From positions 55,090 to 119,089 of the forward strand of contig NVXI01000001.1 in NCBI GenBank assembly GCA_002747015.1: a DNA stretch of 64,000 nucleotides, in the 5' to 3' direction. The notes beneath the pieces are model-generated. The model was not told the DNA's origin. It did not search any database and was given only the letters and a program-made list of their open reading frames with translations. Every line of letters starts with the position of its first letter. Positions within the stretch are counted from its first letter, which is position 1. Position numbers and translations under genes: made by a program. This document shows positions 47,011 through 56,081 of this stretch, in pieces. This stretch comes from Zetaproteobacteria bacterium (lineage in GTDB: Bacteria > Pseudomonadota > Alphaproteobacteria > Micavibrionales > Micavibrionaceae).

Positions 47011-47922
47011 ATGAGTATCCACCCCCCAGCATTAAAGGCCGGCGATACGATTGGTGTGTTTTCACCATCAAGCTGGGTTGAGCGTGAAGACATCGAAAAA
47101 TCCAAAGCATTGCTGAAATCTCGTGGATTCAAGGTTTTCGTACACCCTCAAACTTATGAGCGTGAGCACCAATCCGCAGGAAATCATCTTCAGAAATCCC
47201 TTGCCTTTCAAGGATTATGGCAACGTAAAGATATAAAAGCCATCTGGGCGGCTGGCGGAGGAAACCGCTGCACACACTTAATTGAATCCATAAATTTTAG
47301 ACGCCTTAATACATCTCCTAAAATACTAATCGGCTTTAGTGATGTAACATCACTACTAAATGCCATTTACGCCCAGACCAACATAACAACATTTCACGGT
47401 CCTGTTTTTAAAAACCTTCATAGATACAAACAACTCGACCACCTCATTGATTTATTAAGTGCAAAACGCGTAACCTATCCGATCACAGATAATAATATAT
47501 TACGCAGTGGAAAGGCCAAGGGACATTTAATCGGCGGGAATTTAAGCGTGTTCCAATATCTACCACAAACACTACCAAACGAATTTTACAAAGACGGCAT
47601 CCTGTTCTTGGAAGATTGCAACGAAGAATTAAGCCGTATTGATAGAATGCTTCTGCATTTAAAACGTCTCGGCGTTTTGAATGATATAAACGCACTGGTA
47701 TTTGGCCAATTCACAGACATGCAAGAAACAGGAAAGCCTTTTGGCTATCGCTTAAAAGACATTATAGAAGAACATACAGAAGGAATGCAGTACCCAATTC
47801 TGCATAACATGCCCTTTGGTCACGGCAAAGACCTTTATACATTCCCAATTGGAACACGTGCAGAAATAGATACAGAGGCAAATAAATTTACCTTATTAGA
47901 TCCAGCAACAACCACTCAATAA
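47011..47922 (+). CDS. S66 family LD-carboxypeptidase
   Basis: A 303-residue serine peptidase of the S66 family (LdcA/MccF). The nucleophile S110 lies in LIGFSDVTSLLN, the catalytic glutamate in ILFLEDCNEELSRIDRML and the histidine in NMPFGHGKDLYTFPIG. LdcA proteins trim the terminal D-alanine from tetrapeptides in murein recycling. MccF relatives cleave microcin-like adenylates. Position does not decide. No signal peptide is seen, consistent with cytoplasmic LdcA. A GTG immediately before the chosen ATG is also possible. It follows the DHH gene closely. Confidence 0.9.
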   Translation: MSIHPPALKAGDTIGVFSPSSWVEREDIEKSKALLKSRGFKVFVHPQTYEREHQSAGNHLQKSLAFQGLWQRKDIKAIWAAGGGNRCTHLIESINFRRLNTSPKILIGFSDVTSLLNAIYAQTNITTFHGPVFKNLHRYKQLDHLIDLLSAKRVTYPITDNNILRSGKAKGHLIGGNLSVFQYLPQTLPNEFYKDGILFLEDCNEELSRIDRMLLHLKRLGVLNDINALVFGQFTDMQETGKPFGYRLKDIIEEHTEGMQYPILHNMPFGHGKDLYTFPIGTRAEIDTEANKFTLLDPATTTQ

Positions 47923-47942
47923 TAGTAATTTGGAGATAACAC

Positions 47943-48386
47943 CTAGACCTCAAATGACTTTTGATAAACCTTAACATTGAAATCTTCGTGTTGCCCCCAA
48001 TATTCGCAATGGGATAATATTTGGCCATCACTAGAAAACATAACTTCAGTGACCCCAGATAGAACGCAGGTATCAGGTGTCTTCTTCGTTAAAATACGTC
48101 GTTTTTCTGGTTTATAGGAAAAGCTCCAATATATATATGCCGTGGCATCACGCCGCCCCCATGCAAAATCATGAACCTTATAGCGACCAAAGGGATATAT
48201 TTTAAATCGCCGCCTCAGTACTTGCTGGGCTTCCCCAATCCCGTTAACGTTATGATACGGGTCTTGAAAAGAAAACAACATCCCTGCCATTGTTTCCAAC
48301 AAAGATAGAGAACGAACATTTAGTTTCTCGATATACTCGACATAGTCCTCTAAAGGTTTTTGTAAATTTAAATTTGGCTCAATCAT
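47943..48386 (-). CDS. SnoaL/NTF2-like domain protein
   Basis: A 147-residue protein with the features of small cone-shaped NTF2/SnoaL folds: DYVEYIEKLNVRSLSLLETM at the start, FSFQDPYHNVNGIGEAQ, FKIYPFGRYKVHDFAWG, and the end VTEVMFSSDGQILSHCEYW, where the H-x2-YW end is shared with many family members. The ligand is unknown and it may not be an enzyme. It is convergent with the S66 gene and reads away from carD, with which it shares the 296-base divergent spacer. Confidence 0.7.
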   Translation of the reverse strand: MIEPNLNLQKPLEDYVEYIEKLNVRSLSLLETMAGMLFSFQDPYHNVNGIGEAQQVLRRRFKIYPFGRYKVHDFAWGRRDATAYIYWSFSYKPEKRRILTKKTPDTCVLSGVTEVMFSSDGQILSHCEYWGQHEDFNVKVYQKSFEV

Positions 48387-48519
48387 ATAACGCTCGCTTA
48401 TTGTCTGATAACAACAATGGATAACTCATAATAATCTTAACTTTAACGTTTAAAACACGGCATTAAAATAGAAATTAGTTAATAATATGTAAAATATATA
48501 TAAAATTTGTCTAATTTAG

Positions 48520-48548
48520 TTGAAAAAACTTCATTTTTTTGATACTAT
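48520..48548 (+). promoter_or_regulatory. Predicted sigma-70-type promoter upstream of carD
   Basis: TTGAAA (48520-48525) and TACTAT (48543-48548) are spaced by 17 bases within the long AT-rich region (48387-48682) between the SnoaL-like gene and carD. That implies a leader of roughly 130 bases before the carD start. Other AT-rich -10-like sequences are present nearby, so the call is tentative. I see nothing else distinctive in this spacer. Confidence 0.4.
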
Positions 48549-48682
48549 ACCTTTCATACAGAGCGAACAAACAATGTTAAAAGGCAATGTGACTAACACT
48601 TGCAGATAAATAAAATATACATTTATTTTGGCTCAATACTATGAATAACATATAATTATTATTTAAAAAAAGGTGATAAAAA

Positions 48683-49234
48683 ATGGCACATAATGATAAT
48701 TTTGATTTTAAAGCAGGTGATGACGTTGTATATCCGGCGCATGGCGTTGGATGTGTTGAAGGCGTTGAAACACAAACAATTGCAGGAATGGAGCTATCCC
48801 TCTATGTGGTAAGCTTTGCAAAAGACCGCATGCGTCTAAAAATTCCTGTGGCAAAAGCCGAAATATCCGGTCTACGCAAGCTAAGCTCTAACGAACGCCT
48901 TGACAGCGCTATGGAAACATTAAAAGGACGCTCTCGTGTTCGCCGTACAATGTGGAGCCGTCGTGCACAGGAATACGCAACAAAGATTAATTCTGGTGAC
49001 CCTGTTGCTATCGCGGAGGTACTTCGTGACCTAAAGCGCAGCAACGATGATACAGAACAATCCTACAGCGAACGTCAAATATACCAATCCGCTCTTGAGC
49101 GTCTGGCACGCGAGGTTGCTGCAGTTGATGAGATTACAGAAATCATGGCTACAGAAAAACTCGAAAATATCATGGGCAAGATTAAGGTCGAGCCTGCAAA
49201 TAACGATGAAAAAGATGCACAAGCTGCTGCATAA
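48683..49234 (+). CDS. carD: CarD family transcriptional regulator
   Basis: A 183-residue CarD/CdnL-type protein that binds the RNA polymerase beta subunit and stabilises open promoter complexes, particularly at rRNA promoters. The N-terminal RNA polymerase-interacting domain reads FKAGDDVVYPAHGVGCV and LYVVSFAKDRMRLKIPV. The C-terminal helical DNA-binding domain has RRTMWSRRAQEYATKI and ALERLAREVAAVDEI. AAAGGTG precedes the ATG by 8 bases. It has its own predicted promoter and a good terminator, so it is likely monocistronic. Confidence 0.95.
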   Translation: MAHNDNFDFKAGDDVVYPAHGVGCVEGVETQTIAGMELSLYVVSFAKDRMRLKIPVAKAEISGLRKLSSNERLDSAMETLKGRSRVRRTMWSRRAQEYATKINSGDPVAIAEVLRDLKRSNDDTEQSYSERQIYQSALERLAREVAAVDEITEIMATEKLENIMGKIKVEPANNDEKDAQAAA

Positions 49235-49258
49235 ATACGTTATTTTATAAAAAATTTA

Positions 49259-49297
49259 TCAAGCACATAAGGTTTTACTTCCTATGTGCTTGATTTG
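49259..49297 (+). terminator. Rho-independent terminator of carD
   Basis: TCAAGCACATAAGG (49259-49272) pairs with CCTATGTGCTTGA (49281-49293) with a single bulged base, forming an 11-plus-2 pair stem around an 8-base loop, followed by TTTGT. It starts 24 bases after the carD stop. The next gene's first possible ATG (49299) directly follows the hairpin. Confidence 0.75.
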
Positions 49298-49298
49298 T

Positions 49299-50186
49299 AT
49301 GTACTATAAACACATCTTTTGGGAACGATCCTTCCCCCTCACCTTAAAAAATTCGAAGATTACTTTGGTACAAATACAAGAGTCAGACATTCGCTTTACC
49401 TCACTTGGGCATGCTCGCAATATATGGGCTATTTCTGCTATCCATGGGAATATAGACAAACTTGTGACCCTGCATGACACACTATTCCCACATATACATG
49501 CAGGTGATCGCATTATATACACTGGAAACTATACCGGCTATGGCGAAAACTCCAGCGATGTAATTAGTGAACTTCTAACCTTCCGCCGCGCGGTTCTGGC
49601 CAAGCAAAGCATGATACCAACAGACTTAATCTATCTGCGCGGTGCACAAGAAGAAATGTGGCAAAAACTTCTGCAATTGCAATTCTCTCCCGATCCAATG
49701 AACACATTGTTGTGGATGCTTGGAAATGGTCTAGGGAACACGCTTTATGCCTATGGCCTATCCCCGCATGACGGCATAGAAGCATGCAGCCAAGGCATGA
49801 TTGGCATCTCACAATGGACAAATCGTGTTAGAGAGACCCTGACAAAAAATGCAGGCCACCGCAAATTTTCAATGCAACTGGTGCGCGCCGCCTATAGTCC
49901 TGAAGATACGGAATATCCTATGTTGTTTGTAAATGCAGGTATCGATGTACAAAAGCCCTTACAAGAGCAAGGCGATAATTTCTGGTGGGGACACAGCACA
50001 TTCAATCAAATAAGCTCTGCCTACGCCCCTTTTCAAAAAGTCATTCGTGGTTATGATCCCGATCATAAAGGTATTGATTTTAATTGTATAAAGGCCACAA
50101 TTGATGGTGGGTGCGGCTTTGGCGGATCACTTGTTTGCGCAGGGTTCGGACGCGACGGCCAAGTGCTCGACACATTGGAATGCTAA
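49299..50186 (+). CDS. Calcineurin-like metallophosphoesterase homologue with lost metal ligands (probable pseudoenzyme)
   Basis: The 295-residue protein follows the order of PPP/calcineurin-like phosphatase motifs but almost every ligand is replaced: the GDxHG motif reads SAIHGN (Asp lost, His kept), GDxxDRG reads TGNYTGYGEN, GNHE reads LRGAQEEM, the HAG motif reads FVNAGID, and the final GH reads IRGYDPDHKG. The flanking spacing and hydrophobic strands (RIIYTG, DLIYLRG, MLFVNAG) are intact, so the fold is probably kept for a non-catalytic role. The ATG at 49299 abuts the carD terminator and has no ribosome-binding site. A TTG at 49365 is an alternative start. Confidence 0.75.
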   Translation: MYYKHIFWERSFPLTLKNSKITLVQIQESDIRFTSLGHARNIWAISAIHGNIDKLVTLHDTLFPHIHAGDRIIYTGNYTGYGENSSDVISELLTFRRAVLAKQSMIPTDLIYLRGAQEEMWQKLLQLQFSPDPMNTLLWMLGNGLGNTLYAYGLSPHDGIEACSQGMIGISQWTNRVRETLTKNAGHRKFSMQLVRAAYSPEDTEYPMLFVNAGIDVQKPLQEQGDNFWWGHSTFNQISSAYAPFQKVIRGYDPDHKGIDFNCIKATIDGGCGFGGSLVCAGFGRDGQVLDTLEC

Positions 50187-50210
50187 ACCATCCAGTAAAA
50201 GTAAAGCCAC

Positions 50211-51662
50211 CTAATCGGTCACAACTTTATAAAGCCTATTGGCGATAATTTTATCATTCGGTTTCAAACCATTAAGAACGCGGAAGCGTTGTTCTTTATG
50301 ATCCTTTTGCGCCATACGTGATGCCAGAGACCCAACACTATCCCCTGACCTACTGGTCACCAACTTGATACGATAAGGTTTTAAGCGCAGTTTATCTTTT
50401 TGGCTCATCCGGTCAAAACTATATGTCGTCGTTTTCAAGACCTGCATCTGCGCCGCCGAAAGATTAGTCGGCATTGCAATTTGAAAACGCGCAAATTGTT
50501 TTTCTCCCCAACGTATAGCAATCAAACGAATATTCATCGCCTTACCGTTGATAGATCCTTTGATAGATGCCGTCGCTGCGTCCATTCCATTGATTATTAT
50601 ATTCTGCGCAGATGTAACATTCTGACCTTTCATCCAAGTATTTCTGATAAAGCTCGCTGGCGTGGTTTGCTCCTTATTTGATGAAAAATCGAAAATAATT
50701 GCCGCACCATTTTTTGCCGATGCGATAATATGTGAAGGCTTATTCTTTAGCTTATACCCCTCCGGCACAGAAAATTTGAACCCTAAATCAGGGTGATAGA
50801 AGTTATTGCCCCGAACAAAGCCTTGCGCCGCACTATCACCATAGACCATACCATCAATCATCCGTAAATACGGATCGTGCTTTACAATGCCCTGCTGCGC
50901 ATATTGACGCGCCTCATTGATTGTTTTACGAACACGTTCTGCCGTTGCGGGATGGGTCGAGAAGTAACTTGCAGTATTGGATGTTGTTTTATCATCTATT
51001 CTCGCTTGCAACACAGTATCAGCCTGTAAATTTGTCAAGAACCCTGCCATTCCTGTCGGCGTATAGCCAGATCGGCTCAAATACCTAATCCCAAGGCTAT
51101 CTGCTTGGCTTTCCTGCCCACGGGAATAAGAGCTCAAATACAAATTAGAACCAACCCCCAAAGCCTCCGAGACACCGGCACTACCAACGGCAGTAGACAG
51201 TATCATCGCGCCCAAAGATGTAACAACGCTGCGCGAATAACGCTCTGCCGAATGCCGTGCAGTGATATGCCCAGTCTCATGTGCAAGAACAGAAGCCATC
51301 TCCGCCTCACTATTCGCCAAGGCCAAAAGTCCACGCGTCATGTAAATATAGCCACCTGGTAATGCAAAGGCATTCACAACCGGACTATCAAGTAAGAAAA
51401 ACTGATAATGAACCTCTGGCCGCTCCGTATATTGGACAACCTTTTTCCCAACACGCGTTACATACTCTTGAAGCTCTTTATCTTTATACACACCGAATTG
51501 CTTCAATATCTTTTTATGTTCCTGCGCCCCGACTTGCACTTCTTGTTGTGGTGACATCAAAGCCGTAAACTGATTTTCGCCCGTTGCAGGGTTCGTACTG
51601 CACCCCGTTACGACTTGCGTAGATACAAAAACAAAAAATATATAAAAGAAACGCTTGATCAT
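50211..51662 (-). CDS. M48-family metalloprotease lipoprotein (BepA-like) with C-terminal LysM-like part
   Basis: A 483-residue zinc peptidase exported as a lipoprotein: signal MIKRFFYIFFVFVSTQVVTG with the lipobox cysteine at C21. The M48 domain has the zinc motif HETGH in VLAHETGHITARHSAE, FALPGGYIYMTRGLL before it, and the third ligand Glu in SRGQESQADSLGIRYL. A middle domain (about 265-410) and a LysM-like end (SRSGDSVGSLASRM, RFRVLNGLKPNDKI) follow. BepA-type proteins survey outer-membrane protein assembly. The start at 51662 (GAGG upstream) is preferred over two upstream starts. It is divergent from the nuclease gene, 27 bases apart. Confidence 0.92.
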   Translation of the reverse strand: MIKRFFYIFFVFVSTQVVTGCSTNPATGENQFTALMSPQQEVQVGAQEHKKILKQFGVYKDKELQEYVTRVGKKVVQYTERPEVHYQFFLLDSPVVNAFALPGGYIYMTRGLLALANSEAEMASVLAHETGHITARHSAERYSRSVVTSLGAMILSTAVGSAGVSEALGVGSNLYLSSYSRGQESQADSLGIRYLSRSGYTPTGMAGFLTNLQADTVLQARIDDKTTSNTASYFSTHPATAERVRKTINEARQYAQQGIVKHDPYLRMIDGMVYGDSAAQGFVRGNNFYHPDLGFKFSVPEGYKLKNKPSHIIASAKNGAAIIFDFSSNKEQTTPASFIRNTWMKGQNVTSAQNIIINGMDAATASIKGSINGKAMNIRLIAIRWGEKQFARFQIAMPTNLSAAQMQVLKTTTYSFDRMSQKDKLRLKPYRIKLVTSRSGDSVGSLASRMAQKDHKEQRFRVLNGLKPNDKIIANRLYKVVTD

Positions 51663-51689
51663 AATGCCTCGAACAGTTTTGATAGCCAT

Positions 51690-52619
51690 ATGCAAAAGAC
51701 TTTAACGATATTTTTTCTTCTGACCAGCTTATTTTTTAGCAGCACCCTGCTTGCGCAAGAACAACGTATGCCAAGCGGTGATTTCTCAAAGATGAGAAAA
51801 ATGGGTGTATTCAAAGTTACAGAAATCGTAAATCCACTAACAGTCAAATTGGAAGATGGACGATTTGTACATTTAGCCGGATTAAATTTTGCAGATCTTA
51901 ATTTTTATGAGCCGGGGGATCTATCCATCACCGCGATGCACATTCTTGATGACTTCCTAAAGAACAAAAAAGTAACCCTCTACCAGACAAAAAATTCCGA
52001 TCATGGACGAAAGAACCGAATGGATCACTCTATCGGGCATCTCGTGCGCACTGATAATGATGTCTGGGTACAAGGCCTCTTACTCTCACTTGGCGTTGCA
52101 CGGGTTCGCACCACGCCCTACAACCCCGAAATGGCAAAGCAGATGCTTAGGCTTGAGAATACAGCGCGCCAAGCCAAATCCGGCATGTGGAATATCGAAG
52201 AACACGCGGTTTTATCACCGAAAGAAGCTGCAAAACATATCGGCAGCTATCAAATCGTTGAGGGGACTGTCAACTCTGTGTCCATGCGTAAAAATAAGCT
52301 GTACTTAAACTTTGGACAAAACTGGAGAGATGATTTCACAATCGCAATTTCGGCGTTCAACCTTAAAAAATTCACAAAACAAAAACTGAATCCACAACAA
52401 TGGAATGGCAAACATCTACGTGTACGCGGCTGGATTGAATCCTATAATGGTCCATATATAGATATTGACCATCCTGAACGTTTTGAAGCTCTGTTCGAAC
52501 AAAAATCAACCATGAAAAATTCGCAACAGCCCCCAGATAAACCTGCACCGAAAAAACAACAAAACAACAAACCCAGAAAAAAAGATCCAGGAAGTGCCCT
52601 TCCCGTTTTTAATGACTAG
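51690..52619 (+). CDS. Secreted thermonuclease (SNase-like) domain protein
   Basis: A 309-residue exported protein with signal peptide MQKTLTIFFLLTSLFFSSTLLAQ. Residues about 45-175 form a staphylococcal nuclease-like OB fold: VTEIVNPLTVKLEDGRFVHLAGL, then DDFLKNKKVTLYQTK, GHLVRTDNDVWVQGLLLSLGVARV and ENTARQAKSGMWNI, the last being the signature end of the domain. The catalytic arginine and glutamate of true nucleases are not obvious, so catalysis is uncertain. A second beta-rich module (GSYQIVEGTVNSVSM) and a basic proline-rich tail follow. Confidence 0.82.
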   Translation: MQKTLTIFFLLTSLFFSSTLLAQEQRMPSGDFSKMRKMGVFKVTEIVNPLTVKLEDGRFVHLAGLNFADLNFYEPGDLSITAMHILDDFLKNKKVTLYQTKNSDHGRKNRMDHSIGHLVRTDNDVWVQGLLLSLGVARVRTTPYNPEMAKQMLRLENTARQAKSGMWNIEEHAVLSPKEAAKHIGSYQIVEGTVNSVSMRKNKLYLNFGQNWRDDFTIAISAFNLKKFTKQKLNPQQWNGKHLRVRGWIESYNGPYIDIDHPERFEALFEQKSTMKNSQQPPDKPAPKKQQNNKPRKKDPGSALPVFND

Positions 52620-52638
52620 GGTCAGGATATGTTAAACC

Positions 52639-53655
52639 ATGCAAGACAAACGCATTGACACACAGACCAACAAGGACAGCACCCAACACCTGCATCGGCG
52701 TGCGCCTTTGCTCGACCTCTTCCCACCAGTGACACCCTACTCCAGTGGTTTTTTGGCCGTTGACGATACGCATAACCTGTATTGGGAACAAAGCGGTAAT
52801 ATGGATGGTGTACCCATATTACTGCTACATGGTGGTCCGGGCGCGGGGGCTACTCCTGTTCATCGACGATTTTTTGATCCTGATCATTACCGCATTATTA
52901 TTTTTGATCAACGCGGTTCTGGTCGTTCAACCCCACTGGGTTGCCTAAAAGACAACACAACACAACACCTGATCAATGATATTGAGATCTTACGCAAACA
53001 TCTTAAAATTAATGACTGGCACTTATTTGGTGGATCATGGGGCAGTACCTTGGCACTTTCTTACGCTATTCAGCATAAGGAGCGCTGTATCAGTATGATT
53101 CTGCGCGGCATATTTCTATGCGAACAGCCAGAAATTGATTGGTTCTTATATGGCATGCAAACAATATTCCCCGAAGCATGGGAACAATTTTCAAACTTCA
53201 TACCTAAAGATGAACAGAACGACCTGTTAAGCGCATACTACAAGCGTCTGACCAACAACAACGACATAGAAACACAAATGCAAGCCTCCGTCCGTTGGAG
53301 CTTATACGAGGGCGCATGCTCATCCCTTCTACCGAATTACGAGACAATTACAACAGATGAGCAAAAGCATCAGGCGCTTTCTCTGGCTCGTATAGAAGCC
53401 CATTACTTCACGCATGAGGTTATTTCCGAGGAAAAAAGTCTATTACATAAAATTGAACACTTGCGCTTTATCCCTACAACCATTATTCAAGGGCGGTATG
53501 ATGTCATTTGCCCAATTAAAACGGCAAATAAAATGCATCAATTATGGCCAGAAGCCGATTATGTGGTTGTCCCTGATGCAGGGCACTCTGCGCTTGATGC
53601 GCCGTTACGTTCACGCCTAATCGAAGCAACAGAGGCGGCAAAAACAATATCCTGA
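52639..53655 (+). CDS. pip: Proline iminopeptidase
   Basis: An alpha/beta-fold peptidase (S33) that removes N-terminal proline. The 338-residue protein has the family start LYWEQSGNMDGVPILLLHGGPGAGA, which exceeds what is quoted here only in the HGGPG oxyanion block, FDQRGSGRSTP, the nucleophile S133 in LFGGSWGSTLAL, the acid in IIQGRYDVICP and the histidine in VPDAGHSALD. No signal peptide is present. It lies 19 bases after the SNase-like gene and 23 before pgk. Confidence 0.95.
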   Translation: MQDKRIDTQTNKDSTQHLHRRAPLLDLFPPVTPYSSGFLAVDDTHNLYWEQSGNMDGVPILLLHGGPGAGATPVHRRFFDPDHYRIIIFDQRGSGRSTPLGCLKDNTTQHLINDIEILRKHLKINDWHLFGGSWGSTLALSYAIQHKERCISMILRGIFLCEQPEIDWFLYGMQTIFPEAWEQFSNFIPKDEQNDLLSAYYKRLTNNNDIETQMQASVRWSLYEGACSSLLPNYETITTDEQKHQALSLARIEAHYFTHEVISEEKSLLHKIEHLRFIPTTIIQGRYDVICPIKTANKMHQLWPEADYVVVPDAGHSALDAPLRSRLIEATEAAKTIS

Positions 53656-53678
53656 TAATACAGGGTCGGAGCAAAAAT

Positions 53679-54869
53679 ATGGATTTTAAAACAATCAAAG
53701 ATATCGACATTAAGAATAAAACTATTCTATTACGTGCCGATTTAAATGTACCAAAACAAAATCACAAAGTAACCGACACAACACGTATTAAACGTTTAAC
53801 GCCAACAATAAAATATTTACGCGAACAAGGTGCCAAAATTCTTATCCTATCGCATTTTGGAAGACCTGAAGGAGAACAAAATCCGGAGATGTCTCTGGCA
53901 TTTTTAACCCCTATCCTTGAAAAATCTTGGGATTGCCCTGTAAAGTTCTCACCAGAATGCATCGGTGATGTCGCACAAAGCATCGCAAAAACAGCAAAAG
54001 CAGGTGATGTTATTCTACTTGAAAACCTTCGCTTTCATAAAGGCGAAAGATCCAATGACCCAGAATTCGCAAAGTCACTTGCTGCACTAGGCGACATCTA
54101 TGTAAATGACGCATTTTCTGCGTCTCATCGCGCACACGCGTCAACCACCGGCATAACCCAACACCTCCCCAGTGTCGCTGGATTATTAATGCAAGAAGAG
54201 CTAAGCGCATTAAGCAAAGCATTAAATGCACCAGAAACGCCAGTATTGGCCGTTACTGGTGGATCAAAAATATCAACCAAGATTAATGTTTTAAAAAACC
54301 TAAGTGAAAAAGTTGATTTTCTTGTTCTTGGTGGCGGCATGGCAAACACATTCCTCTATGCACAAGGTGTCTCTATGGGACTATCTTTATGCGAGAAAGA
54401 TATGGCCGATACCGCGCGGGATATAATGTACACAACCGCACGTGTTGGCTGCGAGATTATCCTGCCTAAAGACGTTGTAACCGTCAGCGAACTAAAAGAA
54501 AACGCAACCTATGACGTTGTTGATGTCGATAAAATTGCAGATGACAAAATGGCCATTGATATAGGGCCAAAAACCATTGCCTATATTTCCGAAAAAATAA
54601 AAGAAGCTAAAACTGTTGTCTGGAATGGCCCTATGGGTGTTTTTGAAATCAAGCCATTTGATAATGGCACAAATGAAATCGCGCAAATTGTTGCTGCACA
54701 GACAAAAGCAAAAAAATGCATCAGCATAGCCGGCGGCGGTGATACAATTGCAGCACTGGAAAATGCAGGAGCAGCCACGGACTTTTCTTATATCTCCACG
54801 GCAGGCGGCGCATTTTTAGAATGGCTTGAAGGTAAAGAATTACCTGGCATTGTGGCTCTATCCAAATAA
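53679..54869 (+). CDS. pgk: Phosphoglycerate kinase
   Basis: Pgk makes ATP from 1,3-bisphosphoglycerate. The 396-residue protein has the substrate block LLRADLNVPKQNHKVTDT, the HFGRPEGE loop, ENLRFHKGE, NDAFSASHRAHAST, and the nucleotide-binding GGSKISTKINVLKNL and SIAGGGDTIAALE. The usual partners gap and fba are not adjacent. It is preceded by the peptidase gene and followed by a hairpin and the convergent DUF2336 gene. Confidence 0.97.
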   Translation: MDFKTIKDIDIKNKTILLRADLNVPKQNHKVTDTTRIKRLTPTIKYLREQGAKILILSHFGRPEGEQNPEMSLAFLTPILEKSWDCPVKFSPECIGDVAQSIAKTAKAGDVILLENLRFHKGERSNDPEFAKSLAALGDIYVNDAFSASHRAHASTTGITQHLPSVAGLLMQEELSALSKALNAPETPVLAVTGGSKISTKINVLKNLSEKVDFLVLGGGMANTFLYAQGVSMGLSLCEKDMADTARDIMYTTARVGCEIILPKDVVTVSELKENATYDVVDVDKIADDKMAIDIGPKTIAYISEKIKEAKTVVWNGPMGVFEIKPFDNGTNEIAQIVAAQTKAKKCISIAGGGDTIAALENAGAATDFSYISTAGGAFLEWLEGKELPGIVALSK

Positions 54870-54879
54870 CGACACCCCA

Positions 54880-54914
54880 TAAAAAATGCCGGCACTTGAA
54901 ACAACAAGGCCGGC
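54880..54914 (-). terminator. Terminator of the DUF2336 gene
   Basis: GCCGGC (54888-54893) pairs with GCCGGC (54909-54914) around a 15-base loop, and on the minus strand the stem is followed by ATTTTTTATGG. It lies about 43 bases past the DUF2336 stop. On the plus strand it could also slow transcripts leaving pgk. Confidence 0.6.
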
Positions 54915-54956
54915 TAAAGTTAATTGGAGGATATCAATAAAAAAACTCTATTTTCT

Positions 54957-56081
54957 CTATTTCATTTTATGTTGTTGCCTAAGAATACTTTGCGCCATTT
55001 CAGGAGTTGCACGATTATAATATTCAATCGCCGACTTAATATCATGCGGATCAACCAAACGACCGTGGTTCCATATTTTATTGGTTAACATAAAAATAGA
55101 GAGGAAATCTTGCTTCTCAATGCCTGACGCTTTAGCGGCGATAGCAAGACCTTGCCCGTGTGTTTGAGATAGAATTTGCCCTATAACTTCACTCGGCATA
55201 TCAATATAAACAGAAAATTGCGCGACAAAAGACTTCATATGTCCGCGGCGCAGGGTACCAAGCATCAACCGAACACTCAATGCACCCTCTTTCTTAAATC
55301 TTATGGCTGCATCAATCATGTATTCATCTGGCATAAAATTACTAGGTGTCACTGGTGTTACAAATTCTTGAACAGAACGATCAACCAATGCTGATATATC
55401 TTTTTGTGCACCCAGATCATAATGACTGCTGATAAATGCCTTTATTTCCTGCCCTACATATTGGTAAAGCCGTGCGGCAACATCACTTTCGACATCATCG
55501 CGACGTAACAATGGCAGAGCCAAGGTCTCGCTGTTTTGTGCAATATCAGATAAAATAGTTAAAGCATGCGATGTTAAAGTGATATTCATATTATCAACAA
55601 GAACCAACGCCGTATCCAAATCATCCGTATCTGCCAACACATCTATAAGTTCATCACTTATATTTTCTCGCGTTGCAATGGCTTGCCAATATTCAGACGT
55701 TTTCGCCTTAACAATGTACATCAAATCAAGATCACCTAAAACTTGGCTGCTCATCAACACAGGTTTCGCAATTTCAATGTCATCATTTGCTAATTGTAAA
55801 ATAAGGCGCAACGGGACATTATCCAAAAATGCAATTTGTTCGGATACTGCCTGACGCAAATCGCTTTCTGCCTGACGCATAAGCTTAATCAGAACATCTG
55901 CAACCAGCTCACTTTCACGTGCTGATACATCCATTTCCAGAATAAGGCCAATTGTTTTCGACAACTCAGCCCGTGCAGCAGGATTCTTATCCCGTGCAAG
56001 ACTATATAATTTATTTGTGTCCCCAAGTAATGCACCTATTGGCACAGGCCTGCTTTCACTATCTACTCTACTCTTATGCAT
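54957..56081 (-). CDS. DUF2336 domain protein
   Basis: A 374-residue all-helical, HEAT-like protein of the DUF2336 family, which is largely restricted to alphaproteobacteria. The family segment runs from ARDKNPAARAELSKTIG through LADVLIKLMRQAESDLRQ-like sequence (VADVLIKLMRQ), LAQNDDIEIAKPVL-like sequence (LANDDIEIAKPVL) and the repeated ISDELIDVLADTDDLDTAL. There is no signal peptide. No activity is established. It is read away from the long 56.1-56.4 kb spacer and ends in a terminator hairpin, so it is probably monocistronic. Confidence 0.88.
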   Translation of the reverse strand: MHKSRVDSESRPVPIGALLGDTNKLYSLARDKNPAARAELSKTIGLILEMDVSARESELVADVLIKLMRQAESDLRQAVSEQIAFLDNVPLRLILQLANDDIEIAKPVLMSSQVLGDLDLMYIVKAKTSEYWQAIATRENISDELIDVLADTDDLDTALVLVDNMNITLTSHALTILSDIAQNSETLALPLLRRDDVESDVAARLYQYVGQEIKAFISSHYDLGAQKDISALVDRSVQEFVTPVTPSNFMPDEYMIDAAIRFKKEGALSVRLMLGTLRRGHMKSFVAQFSVYIDMPSEVIGQILSQTHGQGLAIAAKASGIEKQDFLSIFMLTNKIWNHGRLVDPHDIKSAIEYYNRATPEMAQSILRQQHKMK

